This document shows, piece after piece, positions 24,384 through 35,429 of a DNA stretch of 64,000 nt. The position numbers and the translations under genes are program-made. Every line of letters begins with the position of its first letter. Position 1 is the first letter of the stretch. The notes under the pieces were generated by a model. It worked only from the letters and a program-made list of their open reading frames with translations, did no database searches and was not told where the DNA came from. Source of the stretch: Tanypteryx hageni (lineage: Eukaryota > Arthropoda > Insecta > Odonata > Petaluridae); NCBI GenBank assembly GCA_028673005.1, contig CM054120.1, positions 60,324,057-60,388,056 on the forward strand. The letters are read 5' to 3'.

Positions 24384-25316
24384 TTTTGAACCTAGTCTCC
24401 ATAGTTTCGTTTTGCTTGTTACCAATTGGTGTGTTACGGTCAACGAAACATTTCGGACAGCCATGAAAATAGCATCCGTAAAACTCGTAAACCGTTACAC
24501 CATTTTCATTCTCCATGTACCCGTCTACTCTGTAGCCGCCATATATTACCTCACGGCCATTTGCGCATGGCTTATTTTAATATTCCGCCTTATCTCTGCG
24601 GATAACAACCACATAATGGCCTCATGTGATTGATTATCCTTCCAGTGGTAACCTCCAGGAGGTATAACACCTATTGTGTTATCCTTAAAAAAGTTTCGTC
24701 TATACGCTGAGAGACATGCACTCGATATGGTGCATGTCCCCGTGAACGGAGAGACATTTGTTAGACCATAAAACAGTTTGCTAAATTCGCAACACGCGGT
24801 TCTTAATATGAAGGTATCGTTGGAGCAATATTCTCTTAACTCTTTTTCAAAATCAAACACAATTGTCGATTGTGTTTCGAAACTTCTGTCAAAAATCTCC
24901 CTCTCACCGGTGGCCATCGATTCATAACAAAAAGTTTTTTTTGGTAGGAATTGGACCAACATACCCCTGATTTTCTAATTTAGTAAAAAAATGCGGAAAG
25001 TACCTTTTTCTCAATGTCAAAAATAAACTAAGCGCGGAGGGCAACTTGGAGAGTGCCATTGGAAGAAACTTTAATGAATCAATGAAACGGTATGTCTCAA
25101 CATCCATGGAGGTGATCTTTGTACCCGTCAGCAAAATATTAGGCAACCATATTAATCTATCTGTCATATATATCAATAAAACTGTGCGTCATAGCCTTCA
25201 GAATTATGTGCAATATATATTATTTTACTGAATGTTGATCTTGGTAATGTTAAATAATTAAAGAACTCGCGAATAGGGTCGCACGAGTCAAGCATATGCT
25301 GGCGAATACCGCATGA
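24384..25316 (-). pseudogene. Polinton DNA polymerase B, middle part (first copy)
   Basis: The continuation of PolB upstream of the Jockey insertion. It carries the exonuclease III-type YCSNDTFIL, then CLSAYRRNFF, IPPGGYHWKDNQSHEA and the VYEFYGCYFHGCPKC block typical of Polinton-type protein-primed polymerases. Main open pieces are 24546-24962 and 24922-25176, offset by a frameshift. It is cut on the right by the gypsy LTR at 25317. Confidence 0.88.
25313..25316. repeat. Target-site duplication of gypsy element (left)
   Basis: ATGA flanks the LTR element here and at 32369-32372. The unoccupied paralogous site reads GCATGAAAGAC at 52191-52201 with a single ATGA. Confidence 0.92.
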
Positions 25317-26036
25317 TGCAGCGAAATATAATTTTCGGTGCAAAAACATCCACTGATGTGCTAAATGCTAATGACAAACTATAAATAGAACATAGAAATA
25401 TAGACATATAACAATCCAACAGTTGAATTTGAATAGATTTAAGTAATACCACCAAACACAATACACCTCGTAGGTGAAGGCGATTCGAAACGAAACTTAG
25501 TTAAAGTCAGTTAAATCACATCCAATAGTTACTGTCACACTTCCGGCTCCCGGTAGGTCAATGTCCACTCCACACAATGTTTTCCGCCGGAAAGGATGGG
25601 ACTCTAGAGTGGGACACCTGCGTCGACTTCACTCGTTGCTCCCCTCCGTCTCGTCGCTCGGAAGGCCACTATCGGAATGGACTCTCACGTGACGCCGGTG
25701 GTGAAGGAGGGAGGTAATGACGTCAGGCGGGTAATTCAAAATGGTTGAATTATTCCCGGTAATTGGTCGCTTTTCCACTGTTCTAGCATAACCAGGGGAA
25801 AGAGGGAAGGTTAAAGAGGCGAGGGGTAATTAGGGTATATAAAGCAGAGAGGCACCACGGGAGGGCGTGTCGACCGTGGCGTGGCGTCCGTGGGCGTGGT
25901 GTTCAGTCCGGCGATATCACGAATATCGGCGAAATTCGAACTAGCGATTTCGTACTTGCATGTTCGTACATGCGATTCGTTAAGTGCTATCGTATAAGTG
26001 CGGGAGTAAAGGGGGGGGGAGGAAAAAATCCCCACA
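25317..26036 (-). repeat. 3' LTR of gypsy element
   Basis: 720 bp, TG...CA ends, directly repeated at 31648-32368. On the minus strand it opens TGTGGGGATTTTTT and ends TTCGCTGCA. Being downstream of gag-pol on the minus strand, it is the 3' LTR. Confidence 0.95.
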
Positions 26037-26047
26037 TCCTCCCTGGG
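26037..26047 (-). promoter_or_regulatory. Polypurine tract
   Basis: On the minus strand CCCAGGGAGGA ends exactly at the 3' LTR, the position and composition expected for the plus-strand priming site of reverse transcription. Confidence 0.75.
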
Positions 26048-27473
26048 AAAAATGATGAAAACGGGACCAATAAAAGTTTCAATTGGTTGGGGAGGGTAGG
26101 TTTCTAAGTCACCTTCTTCCCTGCACTGTTCCCGGATCATGAATGAAGCACAGAACACACTCCATCGTTGTCTCTTTCAAGATAGTTTATTATTATTATG
26201 GAACACTTATTTGTCAAGACACTTAAAATTGGAATATTACACGTGGGGATTGGATGCTCTGGCAATCAGAGTTCGAGCTACTGTCACGGCTAAAGTTCTC
26301 TGAAGAAGTCCACTGGTTCGCCGTGATGAAGCTAGTCGGGAAAGCACTGGTCCATTGGAATGTAGTTTTTTCCAGGATAATCACTTTGGGGGTACATAAG
26401 GATGATGCACTTGGCATAACAAGTCGGCATCTTGCCAAGCCGAAAACTCAATAACATGTAGGAATATCTCCCTCAAAATAATAAATAATCATAATTACAA
26501 TATGCCAACTATCGTGGCTTAAGGAAACAAAATTGATACCCATCCTTGCCTCAGGGATAGAGTGAGAATAGATTGTATGTCATTGATAACATAACAGAAA
26601 TAGAATTTCATGACATAACAAAAGCAAACTTTCCTGAGCATTTCCTTCTTGGAAATATTATACATCATAGCATAAACATTAATTCTTAGGCAAGGGCAAC
26701 TAGTAATCATACTGTTATTAAGCATTTGAAAAAATGATTATTAGGCAGGGCATTGCTTAATCCAGGCATAATATCTCTATTAATTAACAGTGTAATATTT
26801 CAATTAATTTGGCCATGTGAGTCCCTTCATCATATCATATTTAAGCACATTAACAAGGTAATATTCAAATCATTAACAATATTATATTCAAATTAACTTG
26901 ACTGTGGTATATTATTAAATTGGCCCCAATAGTTAAGTTCCTTCACAGTATGCATAATATTATAACTGATATTAAATTCATTAACGACATAATATTCAAA
27001 TTAACCTGTGGTATCTTAATAGGGTAGACATAGTACATAAATCCCTTCATAATATGTTATTTAAATTCTTAAACTTAACATGGTTTCAATTAAACTAACT
27101 CATAATATGGTATTACAATAAATTGTGGTATACTTCCTAATACATAAGGTACATATAGACATTTTAAATGTATCCTTAGCCCAATTGGGGTTAGGGTACA
27201 AAACTGGTAATTATTACCCAAAAAAAAAAGAAACATGGCTAGGTTAGGTTGTGTTTTTTTTTGAACCATGTTGACCTTCATAGATGTCCAGAATACCATC
27301 TATGATGCCTGGTATATTGTACGCTAAACAGCGATTTTCTTGGCACATGGCCAATAAGTTTTTTCAATATGTTTTACCAGATTTGCATCTGGGGGCTGGT
27401 TGCGATGATCAGAATCACCGGGCGATGAGTTCGCTACCTCTACGCCAAGACAAGAAGATACATATACAACCAA
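26048..27473 (-). other. A+T-rich 3' region of gypsy element, no env
   Basis: About 1.4 kb between the pol stop and the polypurine tract. Only short frames occur on the coding strand. I see no signal peptide, fusion peptide or transmembrane frame of envelope size. Repeated TTAATTTGAATATTA-like words give it a quasi-repetitive texture. Confidence 0.6.
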
Positions 27474-30400
27474 TTAAGTACAATAAAGTTTAAGTTGAGA
27501 GATATTTACAATTCTCTCCTTATTTGGGGATAGCTGAAGAACAGCTGTTACGGGAGATATGAACCTTTTGATAGGTGAAGGGCCGGCCCACTGAGGGGTT
27601 AACTTAGCAGTTCTATGAAGCATCTTGGAACTAGTAGGAAACCTTCTATATAACACTAAATCACCGATTTTAAATGGGTTCCCAGTATGGCTTTTATCAA
27701 AAGCAAGTGCCTGCCTACGTCTGGTCGCCTTGAGATTATTGAGCACTTGTTGCCACAATGAATGCCTCTCAGAGGGAGTTAGGTCCTCAGCCAGAGCCTG
27801 AGGAGGAATTCTCCAGAAATTTGTCAAGGGATGAGGAAGCTCTCTGCCCATAAATATCCTTGCTGGAGTATAGCCCGTACTGCTATGATTAGCAGAATTA
27901 AAAGCAAAGGTTAAACTGGGTAAGAATTCATCCCATTTCCGGTGGTCATTCTGTGACAAGATAGTTAAGGCATATTTTAGGTTACGGTGGACCCGTTCAG
28001 CTTGATTAGGCTGAGGATAGTAGGGGGCTGTGAAAATTTGCTTAATACCATATTTAAAACACATATCAGAGAATGCAGTGGAACGAAATTGGGAACCATT
28101 ATCAGAAACAATATATTTAGGATAACCAAATTTAGGAAATATTTTGTTAAACAAGACAGAAACCACTTGAGAAGCCAAGGGAGAACGCAGAGGTTCAATA
28201 AAAGTAAATTTAGTAAAGCCATCTATTATAGTCAGGGCACAAGTGCTGCCACTGCGACTTCTAGGCAAGGGACCAATGAAATCTATATACACCTTTTCCC
28301 ATGGGAAAACAGATGGTGAGGAAGACATCTCACCAGGAGGAAAGGTGTTCCTAGGTTTGCAGGTTTGGCAGTCGTGACAACGTCTGACCATCTGCGTTAT
28401 TTCTTGCCTCATATTTTTCCACCAAAATTCTCTACATATTCTTTCACAAGTTTTAGCCACCCCCATGTGTCCAGCAGTGGGCAAACGATGGAAATATTCA
28501 AACAACATGGATCTCAGGGCCTGGGGAACCACTACACGTCCCTTCTTCAGTCTAGTGGTACCATAATACAACAAATCATCCTTGAGAAAATAGTTTGGAT
28601 GGGGGCGTCCCCGTCTAACTGAGTTGATCAGCTGTTTCAATTCTGGGTCAGATGTCTGATGCTCACGAATATTAGTGAATGATAATGGGATTTTATGGAG
28701 GAGCATCGAACAATGAATGGGTTTCTCCCTTGATTGATGGTTCACCCTAGACAAACAATCAGCCACCCTATTTTTGGAACTGGGAACATGGTGAATAGCA
28801 AAGCGGAAGGACGACAATTTTAAAACCATTCTACCAATTTTCCCTAACTGCTTAGGATGTTTAAACAGCCACGTAATCGCCCCATTGTCAGTATACAAAT
28901 GGAAGGGTTTTGGTTGAAGATAGGACCGAAATTTATCTGTGGCCCAACAGCAGGCAAGACATTCGAGCTCGTAGGAGGGGAGCTTCTGCTCATAATCAGT
29001 TAAAGTCCTACTAGCATAGGCAACAGGCTTAAATTTGCCATTAACCTGTTGATTAAGGACTGCACCAAGTGCGACTTGGCTAGCATCCACAAATAAATGA
29101 AATTCTTCCTCAAAGTTAGGAAGATGAAGTACAGGGGGAGAAGAAAGACATTGTTTGAGTTTGAGAAAAGCATTTTGATGGGAGTTGGTCCATTGGAAAA
29201 TGGCATCTTTCCTTCGGAGGGCATTGAGCGGTGACGAAATTTCCGCATAGCTTGGAATAAATTTGGAATAGAAACCACACATACCAAGGAAACGTGAGAC
29301 CTCCTTAACTGACTTTGGAACAGGGAAACTGGATAATGCTCGGGTTCTCTCCGGATAAGTCGTAAGTTCGCCATTTGAGATCCGATGTCCGAGAAAGGTA
29401 ATAGTTTTCTGGGCCAGTTTCATCTTCTCTGGATGGACGGTAAGTCCAGCTGCTCTCAATTTGTCCAGAACCAGCCTGACATGTTGGATGTGCTCTTGGA
29501 GGTTCTTGGAATAAATACACAGGTCATCAATATAGGGATATACACAGCCATATTTTAAATCACCTAATACCTTGTCAATCAGCCTAGAAAATACTTGAGG
29601 AGACGTTGTCAAGCCGAAGGGAAGGCGATTATACTGATAGAGGCCAAAAGATGTAATAAAGGCAGTATATTGCTTGGAGATTGGAGTTAAGGGAATCTGG
29701 TGGAAAGCAGAATTCAAATCAAGTATTGTAAAATATTTAGCAGATCCCAAATATTGCAGAGCATGTTCTATTGAAGGAGTGGGGAAGTTGTCTGCCTTCA
29801 CTTGTTTATTCAGTTTGCGATAATCGACCACTAATCGCTCTGATCCATCCTTCTTCGGTATAAGAAAAGCTGGCGAAGCCCAATTTGAAGAGGATGGCTG
29901 GATGATTCCTTCATTTAGTAGTTTATTAACATGTTTTTTCATCATCGCCGTCTTGGGTGGAGAATACTGGTAGGGGTGTGATCTGACCGGGGTAGAATCA
30001 AGTAGTTCTATCTGGTAGGTTACTACGTTGGTCTGGCCGAGATGGGGGGAGATGACGTCGGAATAGGCATCGACGAGACTTTGAATTTCCCGGGATAATA
30101 CGGTGGAATCATCTTCACCTGGAGGAGGAGCCTTTTTCCCCGAGAAATGAACTCGGTTTCCAACGGGAGCCATATTCTGGCGTAGATCGTTATCAGCTGA
30201 TCGCAAAGGAATAATGGGGGAAGCCGACGGCGTATCAGAATTGCCGTTAAAGAAATGTTTGTGATCCGGGCGGCATTCGAAAGAGAACGCATTATGGTAA
30301 AGGATCATTCGCGTTCGTCTTATGAAATCCTGGCCTAATATCATTTGTGCGGGCAATTCGCACAAGTAAAATGTATGCCTCCACGAAAGATTTTTTAGGC

Positions 30401-31418
30401 GAATTCTTAAATTGATGCATCTCGTGAGAACGAGGGGAAGACTGGTGACGTTACGACATTTGATATTGCATCGCTGAAGACGCCCACGACGAGGAATTTT
30501 CTGCCAGGTGGCGTAATTGAGCAGCGACAGGGAAGAACCGGTATCTAGCAATGCATTAATCTTTGCGGTATGAACTTCGCAATGTACAAATGGCAATTGT
30601 AGATATTCGGCGAAGTTGGCATTCAAAATAGCCGGATAATTTGCTCGTAGCCTCGCGGGACGATCTTCTCTCTCTCTTCTTCTCCGACAGTTACGGGAGG
30701 AATGTCCAGGCTTATGACAGAAAGAACAGGTGACATGAGGCGGTGATATTAGGGGCAGAGCGGGGGAAGGGAGTGAGATCTGGGAATTTGACGGGGAGTG
30801 AATCGGGGCGTATTCCGCTCGATTCATCATGGCCTTGGCCGCCTGAGTCATCAGGAATTCCAGCTCCTGTAGGGTTTGAGGCCGTTTAGCGAAAGTTAAA
30901 GTGGCTTGGGCGATGGGACTTAAACCTTCCAATATCAATTCAATAAACTCCTTAACTGAATACGATTTTCCCAGCGCCTTTGCGGCACCTCGCACGGAAT
31001 AAAGAAAATCGCGAGGAGATTCGTGGGGGAGTTGGAATCTTTTCACCTTAGTAGTGACGAGTCGTTCTAATTCCCTATTAGAGACGAAAGTTTCCCATAC
31101 TTTCGGTATTATCTTCTCCCAGGGCACCTTTTGATTAACTACCGACAACCAAAACTGGCGACAATTGGCCGGAAGTTTAGACAAAAGTAATATCAGCAAG
31201 TAGTGTTCCGAAATAAGTGACAAAGACAATACATCGGACACGGCGGATATAAAAGTGAACCAATTCTCGGAGGTAGATTCCTGGAAGGGGGGAATTTCGA
31301 GTAACAGCTGGTTAGCAACTCTTACGCAATCGGAAAACTGGGGAACCATCTCGGTTTCATCGTACTGAGTGCCTTCGGCGCGCACGGTAGCCTCCGTTTT
31401 ACCTCGTTCCTTCGACAT
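27474..31418 (-). CDS. Gag-Pol polyprotein of Ty3/gypsy element
   Basis: A single 1314-residue frame from an ATG. A gag-like region occupies about residues 1-225. A CCHC knuckle lies at 231-244 (CSFCHKPGHSSRNC). Protease LLDTGSS is near 291. Reverse transcriptase has Asp567 in ILDLNSAF and YIDD at 629-632. RNase H shows FVDAS (Asp778), Glu817 in SYELEC, YTDNG (Asp844) and VADCLS (Asp887). The integrase has an HHCC zinc site (His977, His984, Cys1014, Cys1017) and a DDE triad Asp1046, Asp1106, Glu1141 with the usual 35-residue spacing. All key residues are present, and gag and pol are fused without a frameshift. I see no chromodomain after integrase. Confidence 0.96.
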   Translation of the reverse strand: MSKERGKTEATVRAEGTQYDETEMVPQFSDCVRVANQLLLEIPPFQESTSENWFTFISAVSDVLSLSLISEHYLLILLLSKLPANCRQFWLSVVNQKVPWEKIIPKVWETFVSNRELERLVTTKVKRFQLPHESPRDFLYSVRGAAKALGKSYSVKEFIELILEGLSPIAQATLTFAKRPQTLQELEFLMTQAAKAMMNRAEYAPIHSPSNSQISLPSPALPLISPPHVTCSFCHKPGHSSRNCRRRREREDRPARLRANYPAILNANFAEYLQLPFVHCEVHTAKINALLDTGSSLSLLNYATWQKIPRRGRLQRCNIKCRNVTSLPLVLTRCINLRIRLKNLSWRHTFYLCELPAQMILGQDFIRRTRMILYHNAFSFECRPDHKHFFNGNSDTPSASPIIPLRSADNDLRQNMAPVGNRVHFSGKKAPPPGEDDSTVLSREIQSLVDAYSDVISPHLGQTNVVTYQIELLDSTPVRSHPYQYSPPKTAMMKKHVNKLLNEGIIQPSSSNWASPAFLIPKKDGSERLVVDYRKLNKQVKADNFPTPSIEHALQYLGSAKYFTILDLNSAFHQIPLTPISKQYTAFITSFGLYQYNRLPFGLTTSPQVFSRLIDKVLGDLKYGCVYPYIDDLCIYSKNLQEHIQHVRLVLDKLRAAGLTVHPEKMKLAQKTITFLGHRISNGELTTYPERTRALSSFPVPKSVKEVSRFLGMCGFYSKFIPSYAEISSPLNALRRKDAIFQWTNSHQNAFLKLKQCLSSPPVLHLPNFEEEFHLFVDASQVALGAVLNQQVNGKFKPVAYASRTLTDYEQKLPSYELECLACCWATDKFRSYLQPKPFHLYTDNGAITWLFKHPKQLGKIGRMVLKLSSFRFAIHHVPSSKNRVADCLSRVNHQSREKPIHCSMLLHKIPLSFTNIREHQTSDPELKQLINSVRRGRPHPNYFLKDDLLYYGTTRLKKGRVVVPQALRSMLFEYFHRLPTAGHMGVAKTCERICREFWWKNMRQEITQMVRRCHDCQTCKPRNTFPPGEMSSSPSVFPWEKVYIDFIGPLPRSRSGSTCALTIIDGFTKFTFIEPLRSPLASQVVSVLFNKIFPKFGYPKYIVSDNGSQFRSTAFSDMCFKYGIKQIFTAPYYPQPNQAERVHRNLKYALTILSQNDHRKWDEFLPSLTFAFNSANHSSTGYTPARIFMGRELPHPLTNFWRIPPQALAEDLTPSERHSLWQQVLNNLKATRRRQALAFDKSHTGNPFKIGDLVLYRRFPTSSKMLHRTAKLTPQWAGPSPIKRFISPVTAVLQLSPNKERIVNISQLKLYCT

Positions 31419-31629
31419 GTTAGAGAGAGAGAATCAAAGAGTAACAAATAACAGGGGAATTACGTGACTGATGTAATGGGGCGGACGAGTGAAAAGTGAA
31501 GAGAGCAATAGGACTAAAAGAGATCGAGTAAACGAGGAATAGGACAAAATCGAAGAACTATACCACAAAAGAACCAGAAAGCATAGTAACAATCAGTTTA
31601 GACAATTAACAACCTAATATTTAATATCT

Positions 31630-31643
31630 CTCCGGTGCCTCCA
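31630..31643 (-). promoter_or_regulatory. Primer-binding site
   Basis: Minus-strand sequence TGGAGGCACCGGAG lies four bases after the 5' LTR. It starts TGG, complementary to a tRNA CCA end, and its complement reads like an acceptor/T-arm end. I could not assign the tRNA. Confidence 0.6.
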
Positions 31644-31647
31644 ATTT

Positions 31648-32368
31648 TGCAGCGAACTATAATTTTCGGTGCAAAAACATCCACTGATGTGCTAAATGCT
31701 AATGACAAACTATAAATAGAACATAGAAATATAGACATATAACAATCCAACAGTTGAATTTGAATAGATTTAAGTAATACCACCAAACACAATACACCTC
31801 GTAGGTGAAGGCGATTCGAAACGAAACTTAGTTAAAGTCAGTTAAATCACATCCAATAGTTACTGTCACACTTCCGGCTCCCGGTAGGTCAATGTCCACT
31901 CCACACAATGTTTTCCGCCGGAAAGGATGGGACTCTAGAGTGGGACACCTGCGTCGACTTCACTCGTTGCTCCCCTCCGTCTCGTCGCTCGGAAGGCCAC
32001 TATCGGAATGGACTCTCACGTGACGCCGGTGGTGAAGGAGGGAGGTAATGACGTCAGGCGGGTAATTCAAAATGGTTGAATTATTCCCGGTAATTGGTCG
32101 CTTTTCCACTGTTCTTGCATAACCAGGGGAAAGAGGGAAGGTTAAAGAGGCGAGGGGTAATTAGGGTATATAAAGCAGAGAGGCACCACGGGAGGGCGTG
32201 TCGACCGTGGCGTGGCGTCCGTGGGCGTGGTGTTCAGTCCGGCGATATCACGAATATCGGCGAAATTCGAACTAGCGATTTCGTACTTGCATGTTCGTAC
32301 ATGCGATTCGTTAAGTGCTATCGTATAAGTGCGGGAGTAAAGGGGGGGGGGAGGAAAAAATCGCCACA
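31648..32368 (-). repeat. 5' LTR of gypsy element
   Basis: 721 bp, TG...CA, upstream of gag-pol on the minus strand. A TATATAA box with a downstream TTCAGTCCGG initiator-like site lies on the opposite (plus) strand. On the coding strand TTTATATA is the nearest TATA-like match. Confidence 0.95.
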
Positions 32369-32372
32369 ATGA
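32369..32372. repeat. Target-site duplication of gypsy element (right)
   Basis: Second ATGA; PolB homology resumes with AAGACAGACGTG. Confidence 0.92.
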
Positions 32373-32640
32373 AAGACAGACGTGATCACTATTCAACTCA
32401 TTTACGCAGATGGTGCAATTCTGCTGTACTACGCATAAAACGGGGATGTGTTCATAAGTAGAACCCAACGTCGTTAAAAGGGTTGTATCCTTACGGGCAT
32501 TCAATGTCATAATACACATAAAAAACCTTATTATCGACAACGGTTTCTCCAATCAACCTGTATGTACCAGAGATGATCTGCATTGCCGTCTTTTTTACAA
32601 ACATTATAATAAACCATGCACGGATCCAAGGGGGGGGGGG
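32373..32640 (-). pseudogene. PolB exonuclease part (copy A)
   Basis: Read on the minus strand, the segment gives FYVYYDIEC (exonuclease I motif with the catalytic Asp and Glu), then a stop plus an inserted base, then DTTLL and STYEHIPVLCVVQQNCTIC. The Gln expected after DIECP has become TAA and a G has been gained. The same lesion is in copy B, so it predates the duplication. It is bounded left by the gypsy LTR and right by unrelated DNA. Confidence 0.8.
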
Positions 32641-33990
32641 CGATGTGGGCGAGAGAGAATAAGCAGTCTTTCAGGTGGCGGAAGGGTTTCTTCAATAGGC
32701 TTAGGTTATAGAATAGATTCTTCTTCGAAATTTCCCATGCTTCTTGTCTTTATGTCGCAGCCGACGTATAGTACTAGCAAAAAGGGCCTGTTGGAGGCAG
32801 TGTCACCCTGACGGTGCTGAAACTTCCTAATTGGAGTGGTGGGGAGGAGAATGGAATTCCCAAGATTTTTAACGAATGGCGAGTGAAGGGGAATGAACCT
32901 AGCCACGCGGGACATTGCCTTCTAATGCGCTCAATGTGCGCACTCCGGTCGCCTAGCCTTTTGGAGAACCCTCGCACCGGGTGCAGTAAAGATAGTATAA
33001 TATGAATCGTCTCTCTTTCGAACCGCGAGTAGGGGCGATGGCCATGTCAACGGCCTACGCTATCGGCTAGGTGCCTGTAAAAGGATGAAACAAAGCCATC
33101 AGTTTATGCCTTGCTTGTCCTTCCACCCTCATTCACTGGTGTCGAATCGTTTTGTTCTTACGATTGGCTATAATTTAAGAAGCTTTTTAGATGTTTCATC
33201 TTGGGTTTACCCAAAAGGACTACAATGATATTTCTAAATAAACATTTTGGGATTAACCCCCGCCACCCCCCTTCTCCCCTCCTCCCCGTTTGCTTAGAGT
33301 GCTTCCCCACTTCTGAGCTCTTCTATCTCCCAAAATCCTTTACAAGGGACCTTTCTCTATCTTGGGTTTTCCCGTCATTGTTTTCAAGAGCTTCCGAGCG
33401 TTTTAAGATCATTCATTCTGTGATTCGCTAGCGCGTGTATGATAGTTTGCCGGAGAAGTGCTATAAGTTGCAGGTGTCGCAGAAGTATATAGTCGGTACA
33501 GACAATTAGGTTTTTCGTTATATCGTGTCCCACAATTTAGCATTACTGCAGCAGTTCTACAAGTCTTCGAAATACCATCACTTCAAGAGTGATTATTACT
33601 TCTTTGGAGATAGTCGACGAACATGCAGCGGAAGAATTATACAATTATCTGTAAGTGATTTCTTAGGAAGTTTTTATTGTTTCTTTTCTGTATATTCGAA
33701 TTCAAAGCACTAAAAATGCAACAATCAATGTCATAATAAAAGTATTATTATTTTAAAAATTATTCCGTGGAATTTATCTTTATAAGGGAATTTATATATT
33801 TAGTCATAATATTATACTTTATTAAGCATTGAAGATGCATAGTTAAATTTTGTATATTATTAACGTGAATCGTAATTTGAACATTTTCAGATATATAATG
33901 ATTAAAATGAAATGTAACAGACAAAAGCGCCAGAAAACATTGCATTTTTATCTCAACCATTCAGAAAAACTGTTGGTTCAATTAAATGTA
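32641..33990. other. Unassigned insert between PolB fragments
   Basis: About 1.35 kb with no domain I recognise. It opens with a G run and includes a C-rich patch (33260-33300). It separates two PolB pieces on the minus strand and leads into the hAT relic, so it is probably the 5' part of that insertion or another element nested with it. Confidence 0.45.
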
Positions 33991-33991
33991 T

Positions 33992-34910
33992 AACTCAGAC
34001 CGGGGCTTTAGTTTCAAAGCCGCTTACTGCATTTTCACAATTATTTGGTAAGGATGGCGTTCTTGAAAAACACCAAGGCAATGCTTGTCATAATAGCTCT
34101 GTGGAATCGGCAAAAATGTTTTTAAGGAACTTTGGCAAGCCCCAAACTGATGTTCAAAACATTTTTATTTCAAGGAGACAAAACAAGTTCAAGAGAATCG
34201 AAAGCGTCATTTGCCTATTATTGATAAGAACATCACTCTAGGTAGACAAAATATAGCATTTCGAGGCCATACGGATGACGGTAATTTTTCAGACAGGCCT
34301 GAGAGCAGTGAAAGCATTACGAATGAGAGAAACTTTCGCAATATATTAAAATTACGTATCCGAGGTTGTGACCAGGATCTTGAAAATCATTTGAAATCAT
34401 CTAGCGCAAATGTCACATACATTTCAAAACGACTCAGAACTCGTTTGTTGATTGTTGCGACGATGAAATTTTGGAAAAATCCTAAACTTTGTGAGGGAAG
34501 GAAAATATTATTCCATTTTATTTGACGAAACTACTGATATAACTATGGTGTCTCAATTAAGCCTTGTTATTAGGTATGTTTATGAAAATAAAATTAGGGA
34601 AGATTTCATTGGTTTTGTGGATTTGCACGATGAAAATTTCACATCAGCAAATAGACACCCTAAATTAAGGGGAAATGTGCTAGGAAAATCAGTTGTTCAG
34701 TTATTAATAAAAAATAATCTTGATACGAAAAACTGTGTTGGTTTTTGCACCGATAACTGCCTTGTCATGGCATCTGAGCAGCATGGTGCTGCTTTAGAAA
34801 TCCGTAAGGTTTCTCCTCATGCGGTTAGATTTCCTTGCCAAAGCCATTCATTGAATTTGACTTGTTATTTTAAGGCGTGTGACAAAGCCGACAGTAATAT
34901 GAGCATTTAA
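33992..34910 (+). pseudogene. hAT-superfamily (DUF4371, ZMYM1-like) transposase relic
   Basis: Three consecutive frames read as one protein. 33992-34190 gives a TTF-type zinc-finger region (PLTAFSQLFGKDGVLEKHQG). 34190-34500 gives the RGHTDDGNF and NFRNILKLR stretch. 34491-34910 gives SILFDETTD, QLSLVIRYV and the CQSHSLNL block. These are landmarks of the zinc finger MYM-type 1-like hAT transposases. Frameshifts lie near 34190 and 34500, and the C-terminal dimerisation part is missing. It sits inside the minus-strand PolB gene. Confidence 0.82.
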
Positions 34911-34963
34911 ACGTCCATGTTACTGATGTTATAACGTTAAAATTCCCTTCGTCATGTATTTAG

Positions 34964-35233
34964 TCAATAGGCTTTCGAGGTTGATGTGGCGATGAATGCA
35001 GTAAATAATATTTTTCGTCCCTTTCTACGACCAATAACAGTTATGCTGTAGCTTTTCAAATCCTTTTGAAATAGCTTAATTTCATGCAAACCACCGCCGT
35101 TTTGCAAATTAACCCCAACAGCCCTCATTAAAACATTAGCACGCTCTGATAGAATACTCTTAATGTTTTCTTTTAAATTTCTTAATACATTTCCTTGATC
35201 TTCATACCGACCCACACAGGAATACAAAGTCAT
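34964..35233 (-). pseudogene. PolB N-terminal fragment (copy A)
   Basis: An open stretch of 89 codons on the minus strand with ERANVLMRAVGVNLQNGGG, then a KLFQKDLKSYSITVIG and GRKILFTA run. I recall this as the N-terminal block of insect Polinton polymerases, ahead of the Cys-rich region and exonuclease. The Cys-rich part is missing and the hAT relic lies between this piece and 32640. Confidence 0.65.
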
Positions 35234-35429
35234 ATCTGAGTCCAGCTTGATTGGCCTCTATTCTACACACAATGGGTATACTAGAGGTAGTGCAATGAAA
35301 AGCCAGGAATGGAGGAGGACGGAGTGTTGATTTGAGCGCGCTCTTCATTTTCTCTTTCCTCATTGGCTCGTCCTCGTCACCTTAGTTCCAACACGAAAAA
35401 ATAGGGTGCCGGCGCGTCCTCGGAAAAAA

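Larger units (their letters stand above)
25317..32368 (-). mobile_element. Ty3/gypsy LTR retrotransposon, apparently intact
   Basis: A 7052-bp element on the minus strand, flanked by a 4-bp ATGA duplication. LTRs of 720 and 721 bp start TG and end CA and differ by only three substitutions and one base in a G run (about 99.6% identical). Primer-binding site, polypurine tract and one long gag-pol frame are all in place. It interrupts PolB, and the duplicate PolB at 52 kb lacks it. By its LTR identity it is one of the youngest insertions in the window. Confidence 0.95.

Noticed and set aside
26048..27473. An envelope gene that would make the gypsy element an errantivirus
   Set aside because: No frame longer than about 70 codons on the coding strand and no signal or membrane segments.
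32142..32552. A gene crossing the LTR end into PolB
   Set aside because: This 136-codon frame is created by the insertion joint: its start side is PolB and its other half is LTR sequence that also occurs at 25811-26158.
32998..33030. Similarity of the GAATCGTCTCT word to the small basic gene region near 15885
   Set aside because: Only about a dozen bases match and the flanks differ; consistent with chance.
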